A stretch of 64,000 bases of DNA from Brachycybe producta (GCA_036925085.1 JAUPFP010000001.1:4163001-4227000); one strand, 5' to 3'. Counted from the first letter of the stretch, positions 13,140 to 25,650 are shown. Made by a program: numbers and translations. The notes: generated by a model from the sequence alone, not told the origin.

Positions 13140-14265
13140 GACTATAAATAAGCGCCAAATTGAACAAACGCCAAACTGAATACTAAATAAGCGCCAAATT
13201 AAACAAAAGCCAAACTGAATACTAAATAAGCGCCAAATTGAACAAAAGCCAAACATAATAAGTGCCAAATTGAGAAAATGTCAAACTGAATAAGTGCCAA
13301 ATTGAGAAAATGTCAAACTGAATAAGTGCCAAATTGAGCAAATGCCAAACTGAATAAGCGCCAAATTGAGCAAATGCCAAACTGAATAAGTGCCAAATTG
13401 AGAAAATGTCAAACTGAATAAGTGCCAAATTGAGCAAATGCCAAACTGAATAAGCGCCAAATTGAGCAAATGCCAAACTGAATAAGTGCCAAATTGAGAA
13501 AATGTCAAACTGAATAAGTGCCAAATTGAGCAAATGCCAAACTGAATAAGTTCCAAATTGAGCAAATGCCAAACTAAATAAGCGCCAAATTGAGCAAATG
13601 CCAAACTAAATAAGCGCCAAATTGAGCAAATGCCAAACTGAATAAGCGCCAAATTGAGCAAATGTGATACTGAATAAGCGCCAAATTGAGCAAATGTCAT
13701 ACTGAATAAGCGCCAAATTGAGCAAATGTCAAACTGAATAAGCGCCAAATTGAGCAAATGTCAAACTGAATAAGCGCCAAATTGAGCAAATGCCAAACTG
13801 AATAAGTGCCAAATTGAGCAAATGCCAAACTGAATAAGCGCCAAATTGAGCAAATGTCAAACTGAATAAGCGCCAAATTGAGCAAATGTCAAACTGAATA
13901 AGCGCCAAATTGAGCAAATGTCAAACTGAATAAGTGCCAAATTGAGCAAATGCCAAACTGAATAAGTGCCAAATTGAGCAAACGCCACACTGAATAAGCG
14001 CCAAATTGCACAAACTCCAAACTGAATAAGCGCCAAATTGCACAAACGCCAAACTGAATAAGCAGCAAATTCAACAAAATCCAAACTTAACAAGCGCCAA
14101 ATTGAACAAATGCCAAACTGAATAAGTGCTAAACTGAACAAATGTCAAGCTGAATAAACAGCAAATTCGACAAACGCCAAATTCAACAAATGACAAACTT
14201 GAATAACCACCACATTCAATCTGGTATTTGTTCAATTTGGCGCTTCTTCAATTTGGAGCTTATTC
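13140..14265. repeat. 32-bp satellite array built from two 16-bp half units
   Basis: About 35 copies of GCGCCAAATTGAGCAAAT plus GCCAAACTGAATAA. The halves share a GCCAAAYTGA core, so the unit is an ancient 16-bp dimer. Because 32 is not a multiple of three, overlapping minus-strand frames of up to 158 codons appear, repeating every 96 bp. These are by-products, not genes. Right-end units are more divergent (14080-14260). Confidence 0.95.
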
Positions 14266-14269
14266 AGAG

Positions 14270-14640
14270 CCACACTTAGAATAGGTAGCCATTTGCAAAA
14301 TATGTAAATGAAGTAGAACAATAGAATAGAAGTTATAGAACTTCTAGTTATTATGCAATTTACAAGCAATATTAAAGTAGAAGTTGAAACTGTTTTATAA
14401 ACTAGAAAAGTAAATGGATCAAACTGATTTTCATATTATTTATTAATTACCTTTAAAAGGGAAACGGAACAATGAAACAAAATTTTTGATATTATTGTGC
14501 ATTTTAGAAGCAGCAGCAGTATGAAATAAAAATTGACAATCTATTAGAAACTAGAAGAGTAAAAATGAATCACTTCATTCATTTAATGGCTTTTTTAACA
14601 TTTAGTCTGTTTGATTCTGTTTGTTTTTTCTAATTAAAAA
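14270..14640. repeat. Degraded CTAGAAGAGTAAA foldback copies
   Basis: ACTAGAAAAGTAAATGGATCA (near 14402) and GAAACTAGAAGAGTAAAAATG (near 14550) are family motifs. The arms are too decayed to delimit a full element. Confidence 0.45.
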
Positions 14641-14826
14641 GACACGTTAGAGACTAGACATCTGGTTACTATTAGTTGTCTGTTCTAGCCTCTAACCTGC
14701 TTTTTTTTATTAATAACCCATAATTGTTGTTGTTTGATCTAAACTTCATTATTACTTTACAGTTGGCTCTTGGGCCACAGCTTGAGAAACATTTTGCTTG
14801 ATAGTGCATAAAAATCCGAGCTCTAA
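14640..14826. repeat. Half copy of the GAGCTCGG foldback family
   Basis: It contains TCTAGCCTCTAACCTGC, a degenerate TTGGCTCTTGGGCCACAG and the right terminus TGCATAAAAATCCGAGCTC followed by TA. Confidence 0.7.
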
Positions 14827-15500
14827 TTATCATTTATGTAAATAAAAATAATGGAGGGAGAGGGTGGGGCTGGGGGTGGGGGAGACAATTTCTTCATTAC
14901 AATACAATAATAGAATTAGTCCACAAGAACAAGATGGCTGCCTAAAATTTAGCTTTAGGGCAAACAAGATAGAGAGAAAGCCAAATCGTTTATTTTGAAC
15001 CTTCTGCTTCTATTTTACTTCTATGACAATCATTGTTTTTTTGTTCTCCATTGTTCAAAGTTTCTTCAAATTAAACGCTTCATGAATGTCATTTTGTTGA
15101 CAATTGGAGGGGTGGCTGGAGAGAGAGAGGAAAAAAAGGGGATAAAGTAGGATAAAAAGGGGAAAATAAAACTAATAAACGCAAACATTTACAGAGACAT
15201 ATGGTCAAATACAATTGTATAATGTACAATAATGAGAAGACAACAGAAAAAAAATGATCCTGTTCAATTTTTTTTGTTAACAATAAAGAAATTATTAATT
15301 TTAAACAAATTAATTAAGACAAATAACCCAAATTTAAAATACTTCATTGTATTTTGTTCAAATTGTATTAATTATAGCATTGTATATGCATAAATGCAAT
15401 GCATGTTTAAATTTGAATTATTAATGAGGTTTAATTTATTCAAATATTTGCATTTCTAACTGGACTTAATTATTGCCAAAAATTTGCATTAAAGTCATCA
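14827..15500. other. AT-rich intergenic stretch
   Basis: A G-rich patch at 14852-14883 and otherwise AT-rich sequence. The minus-strand frame at 15089-15283 is not recognised. Confidence 0.4.
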
Positions 15501-15503
15501 ATA

Positions 15504-15980
15504 GAGCTCGGATTTTTATGCAATATCAAGAAAAAAATGTTTCTCAATTGAATTGTAAAGTAACTATCAAGTTTAAATCAAACAACTGTGGCTTTTTAAC
15601 AAAAAAAAAACGCTAGTTAGAGGCTAGAACTTACAACTGATAGTAACCAGACATCTAGCCTCCTACAGTTAGTTATAAGACAATGGAACTCTCTTCCCGA
15701 GGCAGTGGTGAATGGGGATAATTTTGTTTTGTGGGATTGACAATTGTATATTCATTTTGTTTTTATATACATGTATGTGCTTGACAATTTTATGTCCCTC
15801 TGCCATAGGCCTATTTGGCTGCTAGCAGAGTACTAATTGTAATTGTAACCAGCGTTTTTATTATTAGGAAAAGCATAATTGTTGGTTGCTCTAATGATGA
15901 TGATGATGATTACTTCAAAATTGGCACTTGGGCCACAGATTGAGAAACATTTGCTTAATATTGCATAAAAATCCGAGCTC
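15504..15980. mobile_element. TA-flanked GAGCTCGG foldback MITE carrying a LINE 3' end
   Basis: The termini are GAGCTCGGATTTTTATGCA and its complement TGCATAAAAATCCGAGCTC. They are flanked by TA at 15502-15503 and 15981-15982, which suits a Tc1/mariner-like TA target duplication (inference). Internal landmarks are an arm with TTTCTCAATTG, a run of ATGATG, and CTAGCCTC. The element has no coding capacity. It is interrupted at about 15662-15850 by a LINE tail. Confidence 0.8.
15662..15850 (+). mobile_element. 5'-truncated LINE 3' end (CR1/jockey-like)
   Basis: It begins with codons reading VIRQWNSLPEAVVNGDNFVL then WD and a stop, the typical C-terminus of a CR1/jockey-type reverse-transcriptase polyprotein. 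A 3' UTR with TATGTCCCTCTGCCATAGG follows, ending in a short repetitive tail (AATTGTAATTG). The same C-terminus and 3' UTR recur at 60412-60600. Extreme 5' truncation is usual for target-primed LINE insertion. Confidence 0.8.
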
Positions 15981-16004
15981 TAGTCATAAAATTATTAATA
16001 TATT

Positions 16005-16285
16005 TTTAAGCAATATCAAGAAAAAATGTTTCTCAGTCGAATTGTAAAGTAACTATCAAGTTTAAATCAAACAACTATGGCTTTTTAACCAATAAACGCT
16101 GGTTAGAGGCTAGAACTGACAACTGATAGTAACCAGACATCTAGCCTCTAACCAGCGTTTTTATTAATAGGAAAAACATAATTATTGGTTGCTCTAATGA
16201 TGATGATGATTACTTCAAAATTGGCACTTGGGCCACAGATTGAGAAACATTTGCTTAATATTGCATAAATGTCCGAGCTCTAGTC
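16005..16285. mobile_element. GAGCTCGG foldback copy without the LINE insert
   Basis: Nearly identical to 15520-15980 but uninterrupted through CATCTAGCCTCTAACCAGCG, so it represents the empty site. Its left terminus is lost (starts at GCAATATCAAG); the right terminus TGTCCGAGCTC is present, followed by TA. Confidence 0.75.
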
Positions 16286-16289
16286 ATAA

Positions 16290-17270
16290 ATTATTAATAA
16301 ATTTCCGGCTCTTTAAGTGTAAAATATTTATGTCATTTTTGTGAGAAATAACAAATTAACAATGAAAGTTTGGTTTTTTCTTCTACTTTTTATCTGCTTT
16401 CTACCCCCTGCTGTCGGCAATCACACAAAGCACCACAACTAAATGTATAAAAAAAAGTGCTAAAAGTTAGAATTTAATAAATTATTAGATTTTCAATGCT
16501 TTTTTGATTGACTTTTGAAAACTTTGAAAGCTTTAATATGATGATAAATGGGTCAAACATAAGTATATATGTCTTAATATGGTGGTCAGTGGTGTCCACT
16601 AATGTCAAGCCAATCACATCATTAATCATATTAATAAAATGAGACAACTTAAAAAAAGCCATTTTGAAATCAATTTTTCTAAAGTTAACTAATGTTTAAA
16701 AAGTATTCATATAAAAATAGATATGAATTAAAACTTATATATGAGACCTATTTTAAAATAAAAGTATAAATTTGCAAAATATGCAAATAAAAGAGAACAA
16801 TTGAAAATTAATTGAAATTAAGAAACTAGAAAAATAAATTAATCATTTAAAAAAACGTAAAATTTAAACTAAAATTCAGAGAGAGAAAAAAATCACTTAA
16901 TGACAATAAAAGCAATTGAAATTAATAATTTTTAAACTGTGATTAAAAGTTAATAATTATAAATATCAATATGAAAATCGCTTCAAAAGATTCAGTTACT
17001 TTTCTAGTTTTTAAACCACTTTCACGTTTTTTTTACATAGAAGTTTTTTTTTTTAAATGTAGCATAACCAGAGTGTAACTTTTTGACGTGTCAACTTAAA
17101 AAGTATTTAATAAAAATTTCATTTTAAACCAAATTTTTACTTCAAATTTCTGCATTTAAAAAAAAAACGTTTCAACTAAAAATTTCAAAATTTTTAAAAA
17201 ATTTAAAATTTTTGAAAAAATTCTGAAAACTTAAATTCTGAAAAAAATATGTAAAAAATCTGAAAAAGAA
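16290..17270. other. AT-rich stretch with decayed foldback family traces
   Basis: AAGAAACTAGAAAAATAAATT (16819) and ACTTTTCTAGTTTTTAAACC (17000) are arms of the CTAGAAGAGTAAA family. The minus frame at 16474-16662 is not recognised. Confidence 0.45.
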
Positions 17271-17460
17271 TGTGCAAAAAAAATTGTAATGTTTGAAAAA
17301 AATATCTAATTTTTGAAAAAAAAAATAACTAAATTTTGAAAAATATATCTAAATTTTGAAAAAAATATCTAAATTTTGAAAAAAATATCTAAATTTTGAA
17401 AAAAATATCTAAATTTTGAAAAAAATATCTAAATTTTGAAAAAATATGTAAATATTAAAA
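17270..17460. repeat. 20-bp minisatellite
   Basis: About eight tandem copies of AAAAATATCTAAATTTTGAA, with irregular units at the left edge. Confidence 0.85.
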
Positions 17461-18620
17461 AAAAAGATGCCCATTTTTTTAATAAAAAATAATATTAACT
17501 CATTTTCCATTTTTGTTTTTAACATAAAAGTTAAGCCAACATCGTAAAAAATTGCGTAAAAAATTACTCCTCAAGTTTCTAAACTACCAGAGTTCTAGTC
17601 TGTGAATTAAAAATTTTCTCTGCAATTTGTTTTTTAACATTATTCAAGTGAAAATATCAAAAATTTTAAACAAATATACAAAACATGAAAAAAAAAATAC
17701 AAATTAAATATTAAACAAATATTTAAAATTTTAATCAAAAATTATTATTAAGTTAAAAATTTTATTATTTTTAAAAATTATAAAGGAATTTTTTTAGAAT
17801 ATTTAAATATAAACATTATGTAAATATATTTTTTCAATACATATTTTTAATGAAGGAAAACAAAAATTAAATTGAGAATTACATAGTGAAAATGTATATT
17901 TTTTCAAATTATGCAAATTAAATTACAAGTTGCAAAAAAACGGAGCATCAAATTAAGTCTAAAAAACCTACTACGTTTCTGAATCAATTTGAAAGAAGAC
18001 TAGAAAAGGTAAATCCAATTTAACATTAAATTGACTATCAAATTTCCCATAGGCATTTTTCGTTTTTTTTTTAAGAAAAAAAGGGTCCCTTTAAAAAAAA
18101 ACCTTCAAAGTAATGTAATAAAGGGTCAAATTTATGATGCCCTTTCAATAAAAGAACCCTTAAAAATAAACTAAAAAAGTGAGCATCAGGTCCTTTTGTT
18201 ATAGAGTGAAAAAAATCGTTAATATGCAAATTGCATAATGACACAAATTTACATAAAATGAAAATTGCTTCTAAATTAGGCTGACTTTTACTTCAAAGAA
18301 ACACTTGAGTGTTTTTAGAAACTAGAAGAGTATAAATAAATTATTACCTAAATGACACATTTTCATGTTGTTAATTTTAATAATAAACATTTTATAGCAG
18401 TTTGAAAATGGCAAATTTTAAGTTTTTTTTTATGTAAAATTTTTTTTCGATTTTTGAGCCAACTTGAAGTGAAAAATGAAAATCGAGATTTTGTTAATTT
18501 TTCACAAAAAGGTTGACTTTTAATATCAACTTTTTTTCATATTTTCTTCAAAATGATTAAAATGATTTAAAAAAAAACCAATGGAATAAGTCATTTTTGT
18601 TATTCTCTATTTAAGAAATT
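17460..18620. other. AT-rich stretch with one foldback arm
   Basis: AGAAACTAGAAGAGTATAAAT at about 18320 marks a CTAGAAGAGTAAA family arm. Nothing else recognised. Confidence 0.4.
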
Positions 18621-18797
18621 ATTTAGAAACTAGAAAAGTAAAAAATCACTTAAAAGGATTTCAAGGTGGATAAAAAAAGTCTTAAAAATCTAATAAATTA
18701 AGAATTTTTTCAATCTGACAAAAAACGTTTACTTTTAACAATATCACATAAAAATTCCATTATGTTATTCATTTACCCTTCTACTTTCTAAAACACT
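18620..18797. repeat. CTAGAAGAGTAAA foldback family copy
   Basis: Left arm TTTAGAAACTAGAAAAGTAA with TCACTTAAAAGGATTTCAA; right arm CATTTACCCTTCTACTTTC then TAAAACAC. Confidence 0.65.
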
Positions 18798-19039
18798 TTC
18801 ATTTTTTAAAATCTTCTTTTGTATAACTTGCAGATTAACAAGAATTCAATTACATTGTTTTCACTAATTTGCATATTTTGCAAATGGTTTTAAATCGACT
18901 TTGAAGTGAAAAAAAAATGAAAATTTGTAAATTATCATAAAAGCTGATTTTAACATTTCTAGTTTTCTTCAATTGCATAATATATGCAAATGACTAAAAA
19001 AAACTACAGCATACGAAATTGTCTTTACTTTGTTGTGTT

Positions 19040-19915
19040 TTGATGTGTTTAGAAACTAGAAGAGTAAAAATTCACCTAAGAGAAGTTCTATGTTGGATTA
19101 AAAATCTTTAAAAATCTGATTACAAAAATCTAAAAATTTGGCCATTTTCAAATTGATAACGTTTATTTTCAATTATATAAAAAATCACTTTAACCCCATT
19201 TACTCTTCTAATTTCTAAAACACCAAATTATTTTTTTTTTAAATTGCTGTCTTCACTTCATAATATTTATTCTATTTTCTTCTTAATTTGCATATTTTAA
19301 AAATTTTAATTTTTAAAAATCTGACAAATTACAAAAATCTAAAAAATTGGCCATTTTCAAATTGATAAAAAAAAGTTTATTTTCAATTATATAAGAAAAT
19401 CCACATTAACCTCATTTACTCTTCTAGTTTCTAAAACACCAAATTATTTTTTTTAAAAAATTGCTTTCGTAACCTCAGAATATTTATTCTATTTTCTTCT
19501 TAATTTGCATATTTAAAAAATTTTAATATTTAAAAATCTGATAAATTACAAAAATCTAAAAAATTGGCCATTTTCAAATTGATTTAAAAAAGTTTATTTT
19601 TAATTATATAAGAGAATCACTTTAATCCCATTTACTCTTCTAGTTTCTAAAACAACAAATTATTTTTTTTTAAATTGCTGTCTTCACTTCAGAATATTTA
19701 TTCAATTTTCTCCTTAATTTGCATATTTTAAAATTTTTAATTTTTAAAAATCTGACAAATTACAAAAATATAAAAATTTATCCATTTTCAAATTGCTAAA
19801 AAAAGTCTATTTTCAATTATACATTCATAAGAAAAACATATTAACCACATTTAACTCTTCTAGTTTCTAAAACACCAAATTACTTTTTTTTAAAAAATTG
19901 CTTTCGTCACTTCAG
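19040..19915. repeat. Four-copy tandem duplication, about 208-217 bp period, from a foldback element
   Basis: The marker GGCCATTTTCAAATTGAT (or TCCATTTTCAAATTG) occurs near 19140, 19349, 19566 and 19780. Each copy also contains ATTTACTCTTCTAGTTTCTA and CAGAATATTTATTCTATTTT. The first unit is preceded by the opposite arm TTAGAAACTAGAAGAGTAA. So one arm of a CTAGAAGAGTAAA foldback plus its flank was amplified head to tail. Confidence 0.8.
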
Positions 19916-20575
19916 AATAACAATAATTCATTTCTATTGTTCTTTTGCAAATGGCCGCTTTTTTATATAAAACATTAAAACCCAATTTTCATTTTCACTA
20001 TCAAAATGAAATAATCGTTTATATTGACAAATCATTCTAATTAACGATATAAATAATACATCTTTTATTTTGTATCATTTTTATATATAAAAGCAAACAA
20101 TTGAAATGCGTTTGTTTGTTTATTTTTGTACAACAAAAACAACAAGTAAAAATAATAATGTAAGCAATTGTATTTTTTTTTTACAAGTTTTCTTATCTAG
20201 TTTTTTAGACAAATGTTTTTTTCCACCTTTAATTTTGAAAAGGTGTTCGTTAACTTTTTTTAAAAGCGCAACTTTTCAACAGTTTTAACAACTTTTTTTT
20301 TGACAATAAACTTTATGAAGAACAAAAAAAAAACACAACAAAAAAAGTTTTCAAGAGATTTTTAATTAGATAAAAAAATAACCTTGTAATGTCTAAATAG
20401 TCAAAAGTAGAAAAAAAAATCTTGGATAATGTATTACAAATTAGAAGTTAAAACTTGATTGGGGTCGGGGTCGCGCCCCCCCTCAGTCCCAATCAACAGA
20501 ACAAAATCAGCTTTTTTGACATAACTCATAACTTAGTAAGGCAAAAAGAATTATGGCTTTTCAAAATAAAAAAGG
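19916..20575. other. AT-rich stretch with a GC-rich hairpin
   Basis: GATTGGGGTCGGGGTCG at 20457 pairs with CCCCCCCTCAGTCCCAATC just downstream, making a stem-loop at about 20457-20495. The 60-codon plus frame at 20106 is low complexity. Confidence 0.4.
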
Positions 20576-20700
20576 TTGGTTAGAGGCTAGAGTTTATAAC
20601 CTACAACTCTAATTTAGCTTTATTTTAAATCCAGACTAACTCTAGCCTCTAACCATGGTTAGCCTCCTTGATTAGAAAAAAAAGCATAATGCTTTTTGCC
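20575..20700. repeat. Core of the GAGCTCGG foldback family
   Basis: Central inverted segment GGTTAGAGGCTAGAG and CTCTAGCCTCTAACC without the outer termini. Confidence 0.55.
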
Positions 20701-20854
20701 TTAAGTTACTTTTTTTGTAATGGAAACAACATAAGTTTTAAAAAAATTAACCACAGTTAATATTCTAGTGGAAACAAATGTGGTTAGATAACGGTGTTGT
20801 AGTTAAATTAAATTTAGTTAATTTTTTTTTAAAATTATTTAATTTATAAATAAA

Positions 20855-21145
20855 AATTCATTTAATCTTTAAATAAAAAATTCATTTAATTTTTAGATAA
20901 AAATTCATTTAGTTTTTAAATAAAAATTCATTTAGTTTTTAAATAAAAATTCATTTAGTTTTTAAATAAAAATTCATTTAGTTTTTAAATAAAAATTCAT
21001 TTAGTTTTTAAATAAAAATTCATTTAATTTTTAAATAATAATTCATTTCATTTTTAAATAAAAATTCATTTCATTTTTAAATAAAAATTCATTTAATTTT
21101 TAAATAAAAATTCATTAAATTTTTAAATACAAATTCATTTAAATT
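20855..21145. repeat. 23-bp minisatellite
   Basis: About eleven copies of ATTCATTTAGTTTTTAAATA plus three A residues. They decay into related ATTCATTTAAATTTTAAAAAG units up to about 21300. Confidence 0.85.
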
Positions 21146-21299
21146 TTAAAAAGTCAGTTGAGTTTTAAAAAATTATTTAAGTTTTTTTTAATAAAAAATA
21201 AGTTAAATTAAAAATTAGTTAAATTTTTTTTAAAAAAATATTTAATTTTTTAAAGAAAAATTCATTTAAATTTTAAAAAGTCAGTTAAATTTTAAAAAA

Positions 21300-22300
21300 G
21301 TTATTTAACTTTTTTTGAATAAAAAAATCACTGAAATTAAGTTATTTAAATTTTTTTAAATATGAAAATAAGTTAAATTAAAAATTAAGTTAAATATTAA
21401 CATATTTTTTTTAAAAAATCAGCTAAAATTAAAAAAGTTTTTTTAAATTTCTTTAATAAAAAAAAAAGTTGTTTAATTTTTTTTAAAAAAAAATTCACTC
21501 AAGATTTTTTTAGAAAAATTATTTAATTTTAAAAAATTAATTAAGTTAAAAAGTTTTTTTAATTATTAAAAATTTCAATTAGAAAAATTTTGACACATTA
21601 TTTTAGATTTATAAGTTATATTAAAAAGTTTCAAAATATTATATTTCAATATATAAAGCGTTTTATTTTAATAAAAATTACATCAGTTCATTCAAAATGG
21701 CGAATTTCTTTTTGGAGAGGTTAAGAGGGGGGAGGGGACATTTGGTCTGGTCAAGTATTCAAAAAAAATGGCCGCTTAAACTAAAATAGCAGGTGAAGAT
21801 CAAAAGAGATAAAAGACTAGAAAGAAAAAAAAAAGATGAGAAATAAAATCGCACAATTTACACAATTCTCTCCCCTCTTTCCACCCCCTAAAGCCCCTTC
21901 TGAAAAAAAAAAACCCCACTAGAAAAGAAAAAATCGCTCATTTGTAAATTGGGCGGAGATCAACCTGTAATAAAGGTCCTATCTATGTTTCAAAAGGGAG
22001 AAACTCATAAATCGAATCAACTGAATTTCAAATGGAAACAACAAAACAAAAAACAGGCGACAAAATTCGAAATCAGCTGCTACTCATGGAGAGAGCTAAC
22101 TAACACTTTAATAAACAGTTCATTAAATAACCGAGGGCTAACTTTCAACTCCACCTCTTTTTCAACACTAGCATTAATTTTCAATTTTAATCTATCAAGT
22201 TTTCAAAGAGTTAGTTGTTCAATCTCTTAACACCCTTGAGCCAAAGTAATAATATCCACTAAAATGCAACAACTAAAATGCACAACTTTCTAGTAAACAC
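21300..22300. other. AT-rich, then lower-AT intergenic stretch
   Basis: The plus frame at 21949-22230 (93 codons) lies in less AT-rich sequence but shows no motif or family I recognise, and its composition matches no neighbouring gene. Confidence 0.4.
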
Positions 22301-22304
22301 ACGC

Positions 22305-23135
22305 GCAACATACAACTAACAGCTGATAACTTGCATGCCAGGTCAACAATCAAATCAACTTTGCTGCAAGTACAGCGCAACTCCAAGCACTTGCAAACTT
22401 GTTTATTAGTTTTGTATTAGGATTGAGTTGGCTAGCAATTGAAACCCACCAATTGAAAGGCTGCCCAAAATACACAACTCTTCGTGGTGGTGGTTGCCCA
22501 TACAACTAACAACTGATAACTTGCAAGAAAAGACACAACAATCAAATCAACTTTGCCACAAGTACAGCACAAATCCAGGCACTTCCAAATAGTGTATTTG
22601 TTTTGCATTAGCATTGAGTTGTCTGTTTTTAGTTAACCAACTGAAAAACTGCCTAAAATACATACTGTTTATAGGTTGTGCATAATAGTTGAGATGTGGT
22701 GGTGGTGGTCACACTGTGAACCAATTAACAACTGATAACTTGAATGCCAGGTGAACAATCAAATCAACTTTGCTACAAATACTGCACAACTTCAAGAATT
22801 TTCAGAAATGTTTGTTAATGTTGCATTAGGATTGAGTTGGCTAGCCACTTAAGTCAACCAATTTAAAAACTGTCCAAAAATTCACAACTCTCTTAGTACA
22901 AAAGGTTTATATGTTGTGCCTAATAGTTGAGATGTAGTGGTTGCCCATACAACTATCAAGTGATAACTTGCATAAAAAGTCATTAATGAAATGAACTTTC
23001 CTGCAAGTACTGCACAGCTCCAAGAATTTTAGAAATGTTTGTTAGCTTTGCATTAGGATTGAGCTGTCTTGTTCTTTTAGTCAACCAACTGAAAAACTGC
23101 CTAAAATGCATAACTTTTTTTTAGCACATTTTACA
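22305..23135. repeat. Diverged tandem repeat, about 190-225 bp period, four copies
   Basis: Each copy contains ATACAACTAACA.CTGATAAC, CAATCAAATCAACTTTGC, a GCATTAGGATTGAGTTG-like block and ACTGCCTAAAATACA. Copies start near 22310, 22499, 22725 and 22945. Further fragments of the motifs extend to about 23200. No coding potential. Confidence 0.8.
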
Positions 23136-23199
23136 AAAGGTTGTGCAGCACAACTTGCATGCCAAGGTGTCTACAGTCAAATCAACATTGTTGCAAATG

Positions 23200-24730
23200 C
23201 TGTCTAACAGTTGATACATGTTAATCAAGAGTGGACTTCACTCCTTTCAACTGTGATTAAAATGTATCAACTTTTATGCAGTAATTGCAGTGGACTATTT
23301 ATGCAAATTATATCATCAAGTTAGGCACAACTTTGACATCAATTTACAAATTTGTCTATCACAGTTGACTTGAGTGACCACACAACTCAACTCTACTGCA
23401 CAACTTTTTGGAACTTTTTTGTTGCAAGTGCTTTCCCCTATATTGCATAACTAATTAACTTTTTTTTGTTTTTGCTAAAGTAGCTTGAAGTTTTTTTTTG
23501 TTGCACGTTAGTTGATGCCATTTAGTCACAATGTGACCTCAGGCATGCAGGGCAGTCAGGCTTTATACTTTAATAGGTGCACTTGCCTACAGGACATGTG
23601 TAAGCATAAAACTTTTGACCCTACACACATTACATTAGTGTTCTCTGAGCCTCTTTTAGGGGGTTTGCATTTCAAAGGCAGGTGCAAAAGTGCAATCGGT
23701 CTGTCAGTAAGTCTGTCTGTCTGTCTGTCTGTCAAAAAAAAACATTTGTTGACAATGTTACAAAATGCAAAATAACCCACTTCAATCATAACATATATAC
23801 AGAGATAATAAAAAGTGTTGGAACAATGAATGAAATGGATGTTAATTGAAAACCGTTGTGCACACTGCACGATATGAACATGACTATCATAGATAGCGCC
23901 ATCTAGAGGGGTGCCAAGTACTTGACAAAATTCGAATATGACATTCGTATTATGCATATTTTAGGTGTTGGCTTATAAAATGCATAAATAAAATATTTTG
24001 TTTCATTTTAGTGCATATTTTAGATGTTTTTTCTTTCAAGTTCAAAATCAAAATTGGGATTTTGTTGAATTTACATAATTTGTTTACAAAATGTTCATTT
24101 TTGTTGTAGATTTTCAAAAGAAAATGTTTATTTTGAAGATGTTTCTTATAAAAAAATCAGCAATTTTAAAAAAAATTGTTGATTTTTTCTTCAATAATTT
24201 CATAAAAAATTTTAACACATCAATTAATTAATAAAACACTCATTATTCATTTACAAGGTAAATTGTTGATTTTGTTGTTTTTTATATATCCTATAACAAA
24301 ATTGTTCCTTTTTAGTATGAAATTTTCTAGAAAATGAACATTTTCATACGAAATTCCACCCTCTCCCCACCAAATGGTTATTTTTAGAAGAAATTTTCCA
24401 AAACAAAAAGGTTCATTTTTATACGAAATTTTTCAAAAAAATATACATTTTCAGATAAAAATTTTCTACTTAATACTCACTTTCTTGTAAGTTTCCATAA
24501 AAATTGTTGTTTTTTTTTTTGTTTTTTTAATTTAAAAAAAACTTAATTTATCTTATATTTTGTTATTAAAATCGTAGATTTTGAACACTTTTCAATTTAT
24601 AGTACAATCATATTTCCAAAGTAAGTTGCTGATTTTGTTGATTTTTCGTATGAATTTTCAAAAAAAAATGTTCATTTTCTTATTAATCTTCATAAAAAAA
24701 TTGTTCATTTTATTGGGTATTTTGTTTTTA
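23200..24730. other. Intergenic stretch with a TCTG microsatellite
   Basis: A (GTCT)n run occurs at 23698-23732. Overlapping plus and minus frames near 23512-23957 are not recognised. A CTCF-like core lies at 23892-23910. From 24050 onward the sequence is degenerate TTCATTTT/AAAATTTT. Confidence 0.45.
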
Positions 24731-24734
24731 TAAA

Positions 24735-24870
24735 ATTTAAAAAAATCGTTCATTTTTAAAAAAATAATTTCATAAAATCGTTCATTTTAAAAAAAATAAT
24801 TTCATAAAATCGTTAATTTAAAAAAAATCCCATAAAATCGTTAATTTTTTTTTTAAATAATTTCATAAAA
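24735..24870. repeat. Short AT minisatellite, about 33 bp
   Basis: About four copies of ATAATTTCATAAAATCGTT followed by a T/A run. Confidence 0.65.
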
Positions 24871-25320
24871 TAGTTGATTTTGAAGAAATACCAATTTCTA
24901 CACACCCTGTAAATTATATAAGATCCCATTATGGTTGAAATTGATGAGACAATTTCTAACATAATAAACGCCCTTTTACACGTTAATGCTGATAAATGGC
25001 TTTCAATCACAGGGGCTTAAAAAAAATTTCTGGCCCATATTTCCCCTCCCCCTTTTCCACCATCTTTTAACATCAAAAGGTCCTTCTCTATCAAAATGAA
25101 GGAATGTCCATATAATAAAAGTTAAATGGCAAACAGGGAGGAGAATTTGGGACCCTTTTTTTCTTAATGTATGGAGAGGATATTGATACAAGTCACTCAC
25201 TGACTAATTGAAAAAACTCAACAAATCTGGATTATTTATCATCTTTTTTATTAGCCATTTAAATACTTTCATTAAATGTATATAATCCAAATGATTTGAA
25301 TGGATGAGGATCAAACATAA
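24870..25320. other. Intergenic stretch, nothing recognised
   Basis: Two overlapping minus-strand frames of 65 codons show no family resemblance. Confidence 0.4.
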
Positions 25321-25326
25321 TGTATA

Positions 25327-25650
25327 CGGATCGGATTTGTATGCAATATCAAACAAAGTGTATCTCAATTTGTGGCCCAAGTGCCAATTGTGAAGTAATC
25401 TTCATCATCATTAGAGCAACTGCAATTATGCGTTTTTCTAATAACAAAAGGCTGGTTAGAGGCTAATGTCTGGTTACTATCAGTTGTCTCCTGGAGAGTT
25501 CTAGCCTTTAACCAGTATTTTTAATTAGAAGAAAAAAAAACCATAATTGTTGGTTGATCTAAACTGGAATTTTTACTTCACAATTTAGCTATTGAGCCAC
25601 AAATTGAGAAACACTTGCTTGATATTGCGTAAAAATCCGAGCTCTAATAA
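25327..25650. mobile_element. GAGCTCGG foldback MITE, near full length
   Basis: The left terminus is degenerate (GGATCGGATTTGTATGCA); the right is TGCGTAAAAATCCGAGCTC followed by TA. It contains GGCCCAAGTGCCAATTGTG, GGTTAGAGGCTA and the matching right arm. At about 324 bp it is close to the undisturbed length of the family. Confidence 0.75.

Noticed and set aside
13222..14141. Overlapping minus-strand frames of 62-158 codons with FSLAFAQFGAYSVWHLL-like text
   Set aside because: They translate the 32-bp satellite in rotating frames. No start context, no domain, and the frame exists only because the unit lacks stops.
21949..22230. 93-codon plus frame in less AT-rich sequence
   Set aside because: No motif, no family resemblance, no splice evidence; it borders the 190-225-bp tandem repeat.
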